From positions 47,772 through 111,771 of the forward strand of contig CAWHYF010000007.1 of assembly GCA_963833585.1 (NCBI GenBank): DNA of 64,000 nucleotides. Reading direction: 5' to 3'. Origin of the DNA: Bog-756 sp963833585. GTDB lineage: Bacteria > Actinomycetota > Acidimicrobiia > Acidimicrobiales > RAAP-2. Each line of letters opens with the position of its first letter. Within the stretch, counting starts at the first letter, position 1. The notes under the pieces were generated by a model. That model searched no databases. It was given only the letters and a program-made list of their open reading frames with translations, and was not told the DNA's origin. Below, one piece after another: positions 20,301 to 29,364 of this stretch. Made by a program: the position numbers and the translations under genes.

Positions 20301-21747
20301 GGCAGTTGGGGTCCGCCGGCGGGGTGGCCGGGGCCGGACCGTCGCCGAAGGCGTAGAGCTTGCCGTCGACCGCCCCCACGTAGAACTGGCCCTGGGCCAC
20401 CGAGATGCCCCCGTAGACCGCGGCGGGCAGGACGTAGGAGTAGAGGAGGCTCCCGTTCTGGGCGTTCAGCACCTCGAAGGTCGATCCTTCCACCTCGGCG
20501 ATCAGCCCGTTGACGTAGGCCGGCGAGCCGAGAACCGGTGCGTCGGTGGGCCGGCTCCACAGCACGGTTCCGGTGGCCGGGTCGAGGGCGGTCATCGAGC
20601 CCTGGGACCCGGTGGTGGTGTGGCCGCCGGCCGCGTACAGAACCCCGTTGGCGAAGATGGCCGAGGGCAGGACGCCGTCCCCGCAGGTGGGACAGGTCCC
20701 CCCGATGGCCAGGGCCCGCTGCCAGATGGGCCCGGCGGCCAGGTTGTTGCGGTTGAAGGTGTAGAGGACCCCGTTCTTGTTGGACACCGAGAGCAGCTGG
20801 TCGCCCTGGGCGTCGGTGGTCAGGGTGGGAGTGGTGCTCCAGTCGGAGTCGGCGATCGAGGCGCCGAAGGGGAGCTGCCACGAGTCGTCATAGGCCAGGG
20901 TGCCGGCGTCGAGGGCCACGATGGCCTGGGACTGGGTCTGGTCGTAGCCGGCCAGGGTGCCGGTCGAGACGAAGATCCGGTTGGTGGCGGGATCGTAGGT
21001 GGGCGAGGTCCAGATGCCGCCCCCCACCTCGCCGTTGGGCACGAAGTCGTAGGTGGCCACGATGGACTGGGAGGCCAGGCTGACCTTGAGCAGCTGACCT
21101 TGGACCAGGGGGTTGTCACAGTTGGAGGCGATGCCCACGTAGGCATACCCGTTCACGATGAGCGGGCTGGACCAGTTGTAGTGGGCCCCGGTCTGGCTGT
21201 TGTCGCCGGTGTAGACGCTCCAGAGGACGGCCCCGGTGCTGGCGTTGAGGGCGTACCAGTAGGGACCCCCGCCACCCACGTAGACCACCCCGTTGAGGAC
21301 GGTGGCGGCCGAGGTGATGCCGATGGTGGACGGGTTGCAGCCGGGATCGGTGGTGATGCCCAGGTTGGTCTTCCACAGCACGGTCCCGGTGGTGGTGTCG
21401 ACGGCGTACTCGTCCCCGTCCCAGGAACCGACGTAGGCGGTGGTACCGACGACGGAGGCCGAGGTGGCGACGGGTCCACCGGTCTGGGCCGCCCAGTCCA
21501 GCTGGAGCTGCCCGGCGGTGGCCAGGGTGAGCGACGGGTCGGTGGTGGCCGAACTGCGGCCGTTGTCGTGCAGGTAGGTGGGCCAGTCCTGGGCCGTCGG
21601 CGCCGCCGAGACGGGACCCGAACCGAGGGACACGGTCCCGACGGCCACGCCGATCACCAGGACCAGCGCGGCCAGCGCGGGGGCCGTCCTCCGCTCCCGA
21701 CCCCTGCTCCCCCACCCGGCCCCGACCGGTCGGGTGGTCCGGCTCAT
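17341..21747 (-). CDS. Giant secreted PQQ-type beta-propeller protein with five DUF1349/LamG-like modules
   Basis: The product is an intact 1,468-aa protein. Its ATG at 21747 overlaps the upstream stop as ATGA, which sets the start and argues for translational coupling. A signal segment (about residues 20-50, ending VSAAPTAQD) leads into a propeller with blades such as YVGSWDGDEYAVDTTTG and YAAGGHTTTGSQG. Five modules follow, beginning near CPTGFTCQDIHNP, CPVGWSCADVG, CPIGWSCGDIGG, CPTGWSCTDVGG and CPSGWTCGDIGA. Its architecture and propeller closely match the protein at 7954-13161, so the two are paralogues kept in one locus. Like that protein it lacks a recognisable catalytic site. Confidence 0.8.
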   Translation of the reverse strand: MSRTTRPVGAGWGSRGRERRTAPALAALVLVIGVAVGTVSLGSGPVSAAPTAQDWPTYLHDNGRSSATTDPSLTLATAGQLQLDWAAQTGGPVATSASVVGTTAYVGSWDGDEYAVDTTTGTVLWKTNLGITTDPGCNPSTIGITSAATVLNGVVYVGGGGPYWYALNASTGAVLWSVYTGDNSQTGAHYNWSSPLIVNGYAYVGIASNCDNPLVQGQLLKVSLASQSIVATYDFVPNGEVGGGIWTSPTYDPATNRIFVSTGTLAGYDQTQSQAIVALDAGTLAYDDSWQLPFGASIADSDWSTTPTLTTDAQGDQLLSVSNKNGVLYTFNRNNLAAGPIWQRALAIGGTCPTCGDGVLPSAIFANGVLYAAGGHTTTGSQGSMTALDPATGTVLWSRPTDAPVLGSPAYVNGLIAEVEGSTFEVLNAQNGSLLYSYVLPAAVYGGISVAQGQFYVGAVDGKLYAFGDGPAPATPPADPNCPTGFTCQDIHNPAKGSESSAAGTLTVKAAGTGVKGTGDQFRLVSEPVTGDTQASVTLTGQAPPSGLTQQAGLMVRQSAAVTSPFYAVLAYPNDTPPDVQVWERTTFAKNPVLLAKVPVATPASLIIQRTGNLFSAGLSTDGITYQLVPGSTADLDLPTTSLAGLAVSSGSSSATGTASFTGLSVGGPPTAALVPSAPADPCPVGWSCADVGNPTPAGDATGSGAALTLAGTGTGFLGSSDSMHYVFQSETGSTSLSARVVTQPGASGKAQEGLLVRAGTSPTAPEYGVYLHPGGSATIRWRSNDGIALAQTIPLASSVSPAYLRLVTWQDSRFSPAQTTVSAFTSADGVTWTPVLGSTQVLPFGSTYLAGLAATSGTSTTVPVVFDHLSLAAVTTAPPGVCPIGWSCGDIGGPGVPPGNQLVQGGDWTVQGSGDIWSVYDEFRFDYQPFASGSTTGDGTVSAHVTSQSGGGPWMRSGVMIRSGTDAQAPYYGVFITPANGVAVQWRASRAAQTQQVSEAGIAAPQWVEAARYTDPVSGRVFYAAYSSTDGVNWSYVPNSQVALTLPGPLVAGLASDANSSLNLTVATFDAVTQQVVEQPPPFVCPTGWSCTDVGGALPPGQDSLLNGSWSETAGGGDIWGTSDSFHLVAQSLAADGTVTARVSSQQATSPWAKAGPMVRATANAGSPYYGVFVTPANGVVVQWRATQGGTSSQLATTGTGPIFLRVGRFTTSGSSPQTYYTAYTSPDGSTWTAVPGSTMVLAMSGALQAGFALTSHAQGVGGNVTLDSVAVTPGELPPPGLACPSGWTCGDIGAASPAGSQSLSGGTWTMQAGGADIFGTADAFHFAWQNLAADGSLATRVVSESSPSAWAKAGPMLRATTDPGCPYYAVFATTGNGVAVQWRSTAGGSTGQLTVAGTAPVYLRVSRTGTTFAAATSPDGVTWTTVPGSAMTLANLSGALLRGVAFTSHSNGKAGTVVFDSVVSSP

Positions 21748-24700
21748 GGGCTGGTGTAGCTCACGTTGTCGAAGGTGGCCGTGCCGAGGGCCCCGGTGTT
21801 GTGGGAGCACTCGAAGAGGCCCGCGGTGGCCGGGGCGGTGATGGCCAGGGTCTTGGTCAGCACCGGGGTCCAGGTGACGCCGTCGGTGGAGAGCGAGGCG
21901 GTGTACTTCCCGGCCGCGGTCCAGCTCAGCTTCATCCACCCGTTGGGGAACGGTTCGGTCAGCGAGGTCAGCGATCCGTTGAAGTTGTACTGGACCTTGA
22001 CCAGGCCCGAGGGCGAGTCGGCGATGAGCAGGTAGGGGCTACCGGCGGTGGTGGACTGCTTGACCATCACCCCGGCCTTGGCGTTCGAACTGGTGTTGGT
22101 CACCGAGGTGACCCGGGCCACGATCGAGCCGCTGGAGGCGGCGGGCTGGTCCACGTAGTGGAACTGGTCGCTGGTCCCCCAGATGTCGGCCCCGGCGCCG
22201 TTCACCGTGAAGACGCCGCTGGCGTAGGAGGCCGACCCGGCGATGGCCGGTGCGCCGACGTCGGTGTCGGTCCACGGCGAGGGCAGCGGCCCGGGCGGGG
22301 TGGGCGAGCTCACCGTCACGTGGTCGAAGGCCGCCGTCGAGTTCTGGCCGATGTTGTGGGAGGTGTCGAACAGCCCGATGGTCACCGGTCCGGTCATGGC
22401 CACGGTGGCCGAGCCGATCAGGGTCCAGTTGACCCCGTCGGCGGAGATCCAGGACATGAAGACGTTGCCCGAGCGGGACAGCTTGACCCACTTGTCCGGT
22501 GCCGAGAAGCCCGTGGGGTAGGTCTTCGGGGTGGCCGACTTCGACCCGGTGTACTGCATGCGGGCCCCGTAGCCCATGGCCGGGTTGGCCGAGGGGAGTT
22601 GGGACAGGCAGCCGTCGGGGGTGCAGCCCACGCCGTTGACGTTGGGGGTGGTCGGGCTGACGTCGGGCGCCACCAGCGCGTCCACGAAGGCCGACCCCGA
22701 GGTGGGCGACTGCTTGATCATCACCCCGGCCTTGGCCCAGGCGCTGGAGTCGGACTGGTAGCGGACCCGGGCGGTGATGGTGCCGTCGCCGGCCAGAGTC
22801 TGGTACACGTAGTGGAACTGGTCGTTGGCCCCGAACACGTCGGCGCCGGAGCCGTCCAGGTAGAAGCTGCCGTCCGATGCCGCATAGTCGGCGGTACCGG
22901 CGGTGATCGGCGCGCCCACGTCGGTACTGGTCCACGGGGCGGGCACCGAGTTGACCACCGGCTCCTCCTCCGCCATGTAGCTCCCGGCGCCGGACCCGGC
23001 TGTCACCGTGTCGGTCAGCGCACCGCCGTCGGACCAGCCCACGAAGCGGTACCGCACCCCGCCCACCGTCTGGGGCAGGGGGAGGCCGTTCAGCACGTGG
23101 ACCACCCCGGCCACCCCGGTGAAGGTGGCCGGCCCGGTCTCCCACATGCCGTCGACCGAGTAGCCGGTGCCCGGCACCGAGGTGCCGGTGGACCAGGTGG
23201 CCAGATTGGGCTGGAGGTCCTTGGTGACCACGGTGGTCAGTCCCCGGGAGTCGGTCACGGACAGGGTGATCCGGTAGAAGCTCCCGGGCACCTGGGAGGG
23301 GTCGGTGGGGATGGTGACCGAGCCGGAGGTGGAGCCGGTCGTCGGGCCGGAGAAGGGCTGGGCCACCTCGGCGTAGTAGGACGGCTGGAGGACCCCGTTG
23401 GCGTAGTAGTCCACGCTCCAGGTGTAGGCCGAGGCCGGCAACGAGCCGTCGACCGGGTCGGAGGCCGCCCCGCTGAAGGTGACGGTGTCACCGGCGTTGT
23501 AGGTGCCGGGAGCGGTGATCGAGGCCGACGGTGGGGACGGCCCCACCGTCACCTTGGTGGTGGTCGACGACGACTGGGTGCCGTCGTTGACGGTCAGGGT
23601 GGCGGTGTAGGTACCGGGCGCCCCGTAGACGTGGGCGGGGTTGGCCGCCGTCGAGAGCGGCGACCCGTCCCCGAAGTCCCAGGACTCAGTGAGGGCCCGG
23701 CCGTAGGGATCGGTGGAGCCCGCCGAGGAGAAGGCCACCGAGAGCGGCGCCGGCCCGCCGGTCGGGGTGGCCGCGGCGACCGCGGTCGGCGGGAAGGGGC
23801 CGGTGGCGGAGATCCTGGACACCGTGCCCTCGAAGATGCTGGCGAAGTAGATGTTGCCGTCGGGTCCCTCGATCATGTCGGCGATGGTGCCGGCGTTGAG
23901 GTCGAAGACGGAGTCGGACACGCCGGTCTGGTAGGTGGGGTCGAAGGACACCGCCTCGATGTCGTTGCGGACGTAGTCCCCGAAGAAGACAGTGTGGGCG
24001 TAGCTCTGGGGGAACGTGGTGCCGGAGTAGGCCATGATGGCCGAGGCCGCTCCGTCGGTCGGGAAGTGCCCGTAGGTGAAGGCCGGGTTGAGATAGCCGC
24101 AGCTGCCGCAGTTCCCCTCCTTGAAGGGCCAGCCGTAGTTGCCGCCCTTCTGGATGAGGTCGAGGTCCTCCCAGTAGTTGGACCCGGTGTCCTCGGTCAT
24201 GACCTGGCCGCTGGGCAGGAAGGTGAAGCGCCAGGGATTGCGCAGGCCGTAGGCGTAGATGTAGGGCACCGCCCCGGCCACGCCGACGAAGGGGTTGTCG
24301 GCGGGGACCGATCCGTCGAGGTTGAGGCGGAGGATCTTGCCGTAGATGTTGCCCAGGTTCTCGCCGTTGCTGATGGCGGGGACGTTGTCGCCGACGCTCC
24401 ACCACAGTTTTCCGTCCGGACCCACCTGGAGGTCGTTGCCGGCGTGGTCGTAGTTGCCGCCGGTTCCGTCCTCGAGCTGCACCTGGTTACCGGTGTAGAG
24501 GATCTTCTCGCTGGCCGGGCTGGCCACGCCGTTGACCACGGTGAACCGCGACAGTCGGGCGAAGGGCTGGTTCGGCCCCACCGAGGTGGTGAGGGCGGCG
24601 GTGTAGGAGACGTAGAGGAACCCGTTGGTGGCGAAGTTGGGGTCGAGGGCCATGCCGAGCAGGCCGGTCTCGCCCTGGCTGAAGACGGTCAGGGCGAGGA

Positions 24701-25421
24701 CCGGGGTGGGCTGGACCACTCCGTTGCGGAGGATCACGATCTTGCCGCCCTGCTCACCGATGTAGAGGTCGCCGTTGGGGGCGAAGTCGAGGACGATGGG
24801 CTTGCTCAGACCGTGGGCCAGCTGGGTCTGGGTGAAGCCGGCGGCGAGGGCGGGCCCCGCGGTCGAGTTGGCGGTGGCCGAGGCGGAGAAGGAGGTGCCC
24901 TCGGTGCCGGTCACCGTGGCGGTGTCGGAGTAGGCGGTGGACGCCGCGGCCGAGACGGCCATGGTGATGGTGACGGTCCAGGTCTGGCCGGCGGCCAGGG
25001 TGGGGGCGCTACAGGTCTCCGTGGGAGAGGTGTAGGTGCAGGTACCGAGGTTCTGGACCGTGGCCGGCTGGGCCATCTGACCGAGGCCGACCCCGTTGAA
25101 GGCGTCGGTGAGGGTGAGGTTGGTGGCGGCAGAGGAACCGTTGTTGACCATGGTGATGCGGTAGGCCACGGCCTGGGTCGAGTCGGCCGAGGAGGGGGTC
25201 GAGGTCACGGTGACGGAGACCGGGCTGGTGGCCGAGGCCGAGGGTTGGGCGGTGACGGCGACCAGACCCAGGGACAGGACGGCGGCCGCCCCTCCGGCGA
25301 CGGCGACCCGGTGGAACCGCGATCGGCGACGAGCGGGTGGCGTCGATGCCGCGTCGAGGGATGGGTGCCACCGGGCGAGGGAACTGCTCCGCCTACGGCT
25401 CCGACCAACCGTTTTACCCAT
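21744..25421 (-). CDS. Secreted glucose/sorbosone-dehydrogenase-like propeller with DUF11-like, PKD and DUF1349 modules
   Basis: The ATG at 25421, with GAGGAGGCG upstream, gives 1,225 aa; an in-frame start at 25541 is less likely. Order: Arg-rich N-terminus and signal helix (about 35-60), DUF11-like domain (VAYRITMVNNGSSAATNLTL), GSDH six-blade propeller (IVLDFAPNGDLYIGEQGG, YGLRNPWRFTFLPSGQVM, GNYGWPFKEGNCG), PKD domain (SWDFGDGSPL), a linker domain and two DUF1349-like modules. GSDH-family proteins can be PQQ-dependent aldose dehydrogenases, but similar domains also serve as binding modules, so activity is only a possibility. It is the first gene of the minus-strand run and overlaps the next gene by 4 bases. 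The 450 bases upstream, to 25867, show no convincing promoter. Confidence 0.8.
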   Translation of the reverse strand: MGKTVGRSRRRSSSLARWHPSLDAASTPPARRRSRFHRVAVAGGAAAVLSLGLVAVTAQPSASATSPVSVTVTSTPSSADSTQAVAYRITMVNNGSSAATNLTLTDAFNGVGLGQMAQPATVQNLGTCTYTSPTETCSAPTLAAGQTWTVTITMAVSAAASTAYSDTATVTGTEGTSFSASATANSTAGPALAAGFTQTQLAHGLSKPIVLDFAPNGDLYIGEQGGKIVILRNGVVQPTPVLALTVFSQGETGLLGMALDPNFATNGFLYVSYTAALTTSVGPNQPFARLSRFTVVNGVASPASEKILYTGNQVQLEDGTGGNYDHAGNDLQVGPDGKLWWSVGDNVPAISNGENLGNIYGKILRLNLDGSVPADNPFVGVAGAVPYIYAYGLRNPWRFTFLPSGQVMTEDTGSNYWEDLDLIQKGGNYGWPFKEGNCGSCGYLNPAFTYGHFPTDGAASAIMAYSGTTFPQSYAHTVFFGDYVRNDIEAVSFDPTYQTGVSDSVFDLNAGTIADMIEGPDGNIYFASIFEGTVSRISATGPFPPTAVAAATPTGGPAPLSVAFSSAGSTDPYGRALTESWDFGDGSPLSTAANPAHVYGAPGTYTATLTVNDGTQSSSTTTKVTVGPSPPSASITAPGTYNAGDTVTFSGAASDPVDGSLPASAYTWSVDYYANGVLQPSYYAEVAQPFSGPTTGSTSGSVTIPTDPSQVPGSFYRITLSVTDSRGLTTVVTKDLQPNLATWSTGTSVPGTGYSVDGMWETGPATFTGVAGVVHVLNGLPLPQTVGGVRYRFVGWSDGGALTDTVTAGSGAGSYMAEEEPVVNSVPAPWTSTDVGAPITAGTADYAASDGSFYLDGSGADVFGANDQFHYVYQTLAGDGTITARVRYQSDSSAWAKAGVMIKQSPTSGSAFVDALVAPDVSPTTPNVNGVGCTPDGCLSQLPSANPAMGYGARMQYTGSKSATPKTYPTGFSAPDKWVKLSRSGNVFMSWISADGVNWTLIGSATVAMTGPVTIGLFDTSHNIGQNSTAAFDHVTVSSPTPPGPLPSPWTDTDVGAPAIAGSASYASGVFTVNGAGADIWGTSDQFHYVDQPAASSGSIVARVTSVTNTSSNAKAGVMVKQSTTAGSPYLLIADSPSGLVKVQYNFNGSLTSLTEPFPNGWMKLSWTAAGKYTASLSTDGVTWTPVLTKTLAITAPATAGLFECSHNTGALGTATFDNVSYTSP

Positions 25422-25867
25422 CGCCTGCCACGCCTCCTCGGTGCCGGTTGTCCCCGGAGCGAGTGTCTTCCGCCCGGTACTGACTCCCTGCCCGAGATCA
25501 GCGGATGCTTGCACTGTGACACGGGAGACCAGGCTTGTCATCTAGCTTCACTGAGGGTGATGACGCGAGCCGGTGCGGTGTGGGTTGTGGGTGGAAATGT
25601 GTCAGACGTAACCGAACGGACACGCTGGTGTCACCGCGGCCACCAAAGCTACGGATGGTTCAGAGCGGCCCACACTGGACGCGCCGGGCGCCTGGTCGAG
25701 TGGGCTCCCGCGCCGATGGTTCGCCAACACTGCGCCTGCGCTCACTTCGGGAGCTGTATCGGGGACACCAGGCCCAAGCCGAAGCCCGTGTCCTCGATCG
25801 ACCGCGACTCGAGGGGACCTCAGGCCGGCGTGGCAGGGCGCCGGCCACGGCACTGGGCAGCAAGAAG

Positions 25868-26209
25868 TCAGGCGACGTCGCGGTGGCGAATGACTCGGAG
25901 CCTGGGCTTACGAGGGGCATTGGTGTCATTACCCGCCGACTGCTGGCGGAGAAGATCGTCACGGCACTCGTCGCACAGACGCCCGAACGACGTCCCCAGC
26001 CGCTTGCGATCCAGTCGCCCAACCTTGGAGACAGGTCGGGTCCAGCCACAGCGATGACAGACACCGGGCCGCTGTCGGCGACCCCGTGCTCTGTCTTCGT
26101 GCTCATTCATGGATTTGATATCCCCAAAGAGGTCTTGAACTCCATGCATGTCATATCGGCCCGTTCTGGCCAAGTCTGAATCGGAGAATCTTCTGGGATC
26201 GCGGCTCAT
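25868..26209 (-). CDS. Small zinc-ribbon-like protein, function unknown
   Basis: This frame encodes about 113 residues rich in charged residues. It has two Cys-x2-Cys pairs (CHRCGW and CDECRDD) about 30 residues apart, the layout of a zinc ribbon. Alternative starts are at 26149 and 26350, and no strong ribosome binding site picks between them. It lies alone between the matrix operon and a GT2 gene, in a stretch of otherwise weak coding potential. A regulatory or nucleic-acid-binding role would fit the motif but is not shown. Confidence 0.4.
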   Translation of the reverse strand: MSRDPRRFSDSDLARTGRYDMHGVQDLFGDIKSMNEHEDRARGRRQRPGVCHRCGWTRPVSKVGRLDRKRLGTSFGRLCDECRDDLLRQQSAGNDTNAPRKPRLRVIRHRDVA

Positions 26210-26647
26210 TTGACGGTTCGACACGACCGGTCCAACCGGATGAAGCCCCAGGTCACACGTGGTATGAGACAAAGACAAAAGATCGCCGAAATCGGTAGTC
26301 GGTAGCTCTGGTCCAGGGATCGAGCAGTGGCCCATCCCGACTGGGGCCACTGCTCCTGACTCAGTCAGGTGCTCTCCGGTGGTTCAGGTGCTCTCCGGGG
26401 GTGCTCGGTCGGCTTTTCCAACGACCCCCCGGGGGGTCCGCCCATTCACGACTCGTCCCCGCCGCACTCGGCGGGCGTGCACGAACTCGGACTCAGGGCG
26501 ATGGCTCTGCCGCTCTGAGTGGAGATTGTGTGATACTTCGTCACGCAATGTGTCAGGATCGCCACTCCAGATGAGGACACAGAACATTCATGGGCGGACA
26601 GTGGATCCTCAGGAAGGTTGTCGGTAGGGTCACGCACAGGCTTGGTG
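26210..26647. other. Non-coding stretch with a 15-bp direct repeat
   Basis: No convincing gene was seen here. TCAGGTGCTCTCCGG occurs at 26365-26379 and again at 26384-26398. The rest holds only short frames without family motifs or clear start signals. Confidence 0.4.
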
Positions 26648-27720
26648 ATGGGCATTAACGTCGTCCTTACATCAGAGATGAGAGGTGGGCGGCTTGATGC
26701 TCAGTGGCGAGGCGGGTGCCATGGCCCGGAACAGGGTCCCCTTCTCGAGGTCGGCGGAAGAAAGACGAGCGAGAGCGAAGAGTGGACAGCACCGTTGGAT
26801 GGGAAGGTGCAAACGCAAGCACCGATTGGGCCACTGGCGTTGGAACCGAGAGTCAGCATCGTAATTCCGGCTAAGAACGAAGCCCGCAATCTTCCCCGGT
26901 TGTTTGCAACCCTGCCGACGGAAAATTGCGAAGTGATCCTCGTCGATGGCACCTCGACTGACGACACGGTGAGCGAGGCGCTGCGATTGAGGCCGGATAT
27001 CACCGTCATCAATCAGATACGCAAAGGCAAGGGAAACGCTCTGGCGTGTGGCTTTGCCGCAGCCACTGGGGACTTCATCGTCATGATCGATGCAGATGGC
27101 TCGAACGACCCAACGGAGATTCCCCGGTTCGTAAATGCCCTCAAAGAAGGTGCAGACTTCGCCAAAGGATCGCGGTTCCTGGACGGAGGGGGAGTCATGA
27201 CATCAGCCTGGTCAGGAGATTCGGGAACTTCTGGCTCAACAAGCTGGTGAATCTGCTCTATGGGACTCGGTACACGGACCTCTGCTATGGCTACAACGCA
27301 TTCCGGCGCGAGTGTCTTGATGCCATGGCTCTCGATCCGGGCCATACCGACGATTTCGCCGACGGGCCCATGCAATGGGGAGACGGTTTCGAAGTTGAGA
27401 CGCTGATCACCGTGCGGGTTGCGAAAGCCGGTCTTAGGGTGACTGAGGTTCCAAGCTTGGAACTCGTCCGTCATTTTGGAGCAAGCAACCTCAATGCTTT
27501 CTCCGACGGCTTGCGAGTGCTTAGAACCATCCACGCAGAGCGCAATCACGGCGTCCGCCAAGCCTCCACCGAGAGAGCTGTAGCTCATCGGGAGGCCGAA
27601 GACCTCCTGGCCGTTATCCACGCGGAACAAAGAGGTGAGCTAGTCACAGGCCCGCAATCGCAGAGGATCGGGTCGTCGACAGCGACGACCGACTCGGTGG
27701 GGCAAGGCTACCGAAACTAA
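26648..27720 (+). CDS. GT2 glycosyltransferase (paralogue of 44003-45173), one frameshift
   Basis: The catalytic half reads VSIVIPAKNEARNLP, EVILVDGTSTDDT and IVMIDADGSNDP, which are the GT2 nucleotide- and metal-binding motifs. The frame breaks near 27190 in a G-run, where a base appears to be missing. It continues as HDISLVRRFGNFW and LLYGTRYTDLCYGYNAFRR, then GDGFEVETLITVRVAKAGL. This is a DPM/undecaprenyl-sugar-like soluble GT2. The start is uncertain: ATG 26648, ATG 26678 or an upstream GTG/TTG would all fit, and no strong Shine-Dalgarno is seen. A close paralogue at 44003-45173 carries the intact version of the broken segment, which supports the frameshift reading. Confidence 0.65.
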
Positions 27721-28212
27721 AAGAATGAGGGGATGCAGGAGTCTGGACACGGCCAATGACCTCGGTCGACGCTGACCGGGTGGCCGCCATCTACTTGGAT
27801 TCTCTCCCCCACTCTCGGTTGTTCCCCCCGGGGGCCCCGGTAGGGCCCGAAAACGGCTGAAGCACGGCTGCCGGGTGGTTCGCTGTCGGGGCCTCTGTGT
27901 CGTCATGCGGTGGTATACGAGGGGATCCGCAGCCAGGCGTCCGCAACACCGCCGTGCAAAGCCCGCGCCGACGCCAGCGACAGGGGGCGACCAGGGTCCG
28001 GCGCGGTGCCCAGCGATTCGGTACGTATCCGTCAGAGCCAACGATCTGGCCTGAGGTCGTAGGCTCTGATTCGCTCACTGGGAAGCGGATCAACTCCGAG
28101 ACAGGCCAAGTCTGGCCCAGATATGGGCCACCGGCCCTCCGAACAAACAGAAGAATGGGTGCACCACTCATGAGGCCACCGGTGATAGAACGGTCACGGC
28201 AGGTTGGGAGGG
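27721..28212. other. Intergenic stretch, no gene recognised
   Basis: Both strands hold only short low-information frames. No promoter, repeat or RNA gene could be supported. Confidence 0.35.
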
Positions 28213-28425
28213 ATGATGACTGATGCACTAAGGGACTGGGGTCCGCCTCCGGAGCACGAGAAGTCGCCGACACTTGCTATTTACGAACCAGACCATGGGC
28301 CGATCTGGGTCGCAACCCTTCCCAACTGGCGAAACAGGGCTCTCGTCGGCTCTTCGGCCGCAGTCGCGGTCGCGATTGTCCTTCGAGGCCTGTCACATCT
28401 TCTGCCTCGGCCTCAAAGCGGCTGA
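28213..28425 (+). CDS. Small putative membrane protein, unknown function
   Basis: A 70-residue frame starts at ATG 28213 (or 28216), directly behind GGGAGGG. It has a soluble start (DALRDWGPPPEHEK) and one C-terminal hydrophobic helix of about 17 residues (ALVGSSAAVAVAIVL), ending in a basic tail. No family was recognised. The ribosome binding site and membrane segment favour a real gene, but it is short and sits in a decayed region. Confidence 0.35.
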   Translation: MMTDALRDWGPPPEHEKSPTLAIYEPDHGPIWVATLPNWRNRALVGSSAAVAVAIVLRGLSHLLPRPQSG

Positions 28426-28484
28426 GGTCGTCCCTTTTCCTGATGACGGGGCGAGAGGCACTGTCAATCTAGCTGGTCCATTCG

Positions 28485-29112
28485 CTATGCGAGTTGTGGC
28501 TGATGTCGGTGAAACCAGACTCGACGAACTCGACCCGGCGTGAACCAGGACTGCGAGCGGTGGGGCCGGTCGCGGTCCTCGGTGAGTACCCGGCCTCGAG
28601 GAGCGTCGAAGAGTTGACCGTCTAGGTGCTCGTTACTCATCGCCCGTAGAAGCTCTTGGTCCAGCCGTTTTGCACTGCCCGGGTCGACGGAACACGGTAT
28701 CGGTGCCGTTGAACCGGCACCAGTCGACCACCGCTTGGGCGACGAACTCGGCACCTCGTCAAAGCCGGACAAAGACGGGAATTCCACGGTCTTTGACCAG
28801 GTGCTCCAGAACGGCCCGCCTTCGGCAGTCCGGGGTCAGCAGTTCCCCCGGTTAAGTTACTTCAACACGTCAATACCAAGGGCTTGGTCGGCCACGATCC
28901 GCCATAGGCGCTGGTTCTCCTTCTTCAGCTCCTTCAGCTTCTTGGCGTCGTCCCCCCCGTGCCGGTTCCGCCACCGGTGCCGGGTCGACTCGGTGATCTC
29001 CAGGCGCCGGGAGACCTTCTCGACGCTCTGGCTCCCGCCGAAGGACCTTCTCGCGTCTGGTTAGCTTGCGGATGATCTGCTCGCACGTTGCCGGCGTTTC
29101 TCTAGCTCTGTC
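28485..29112 (-). mobile_element. Decayed IS3-family insertion sequence remnant
   Basis: Read on the minus strand with frame changes, the right part gives an OrfA-like helix-turn-helix and leucine-zipper transposase segment: CEQIIRKL, RRLEITESTRHRWRN, KKLKELKKENQRLWRIVADQAL. The left part gives fragments of the OrfB integrase C-terminus: VVDWCRFNGTDTVF, then FHRHQPQLA at the end. Most of OrfB, including the DDE core, is missing, and several stops and frameshifts interrupt the rest, so the element is dead. Terminal inverted repeats were not found. An 18-bp repeat adjoins its right end. Confidence 0.7.
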
Positions 29113-29148
29113 GTGCGATACCTCGCCTTTGTCGTGCGATACCTCGCC
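29110..29148. repeat. 18-bp direct repeat beside the IS remnant
   Basis: GTCGTGCGATACCTCGCC occurs at 29110-29127 and again at 29131-29148, three bases apart. It adjoins the OrfA end of the IS3 remnant and may mark its former edge. Confidence 0.7.
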
Positions 29149-29364
29149 CAATCTGGGGCCTCGGAATCGCACCACGGATAACTCAGTGTCGTGGGACCAG
29201 GTCAGCCCTGTGGCCCCATGGGGCCGTTCTGATTCGGGCATCCCAGAATCGGCCCTGGACATCTTCGCGGGTGCGTGTTAAGTAGGGTGACGGTGGACTG
29301 ATCTTGACCTGCCTGATCGGCCATCAGTTGCGGTGGACGCCGGAATAAGGAGAGCACATGTTTC

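Noticed and set aside
17395..21759. Long plus-strand frames (650 and 776 codons)
   Set aside because: They are shadows of the five-module propeller gene; composition is biased to Gly, Arg and Val and there are no conserved segments.
21801..26057. Plus-strand open frame of 1,418 codons
   Set aside because: It is antisense to the GSDH/PKD protein, of low complexity, with no start signal or family motif.
25535..26179. Plus-strand frame of 214 codons
   Set aside because: No domain or ribosome binding site; it overlaps the better minus-strand zinc-ribbon candidate.
27791..28273. Overlapping frames on both strands in the gap after the first GT2
   Set aside because: Neither has a family motif, signal peptide or convincing start, and the stretch appears non-coding.
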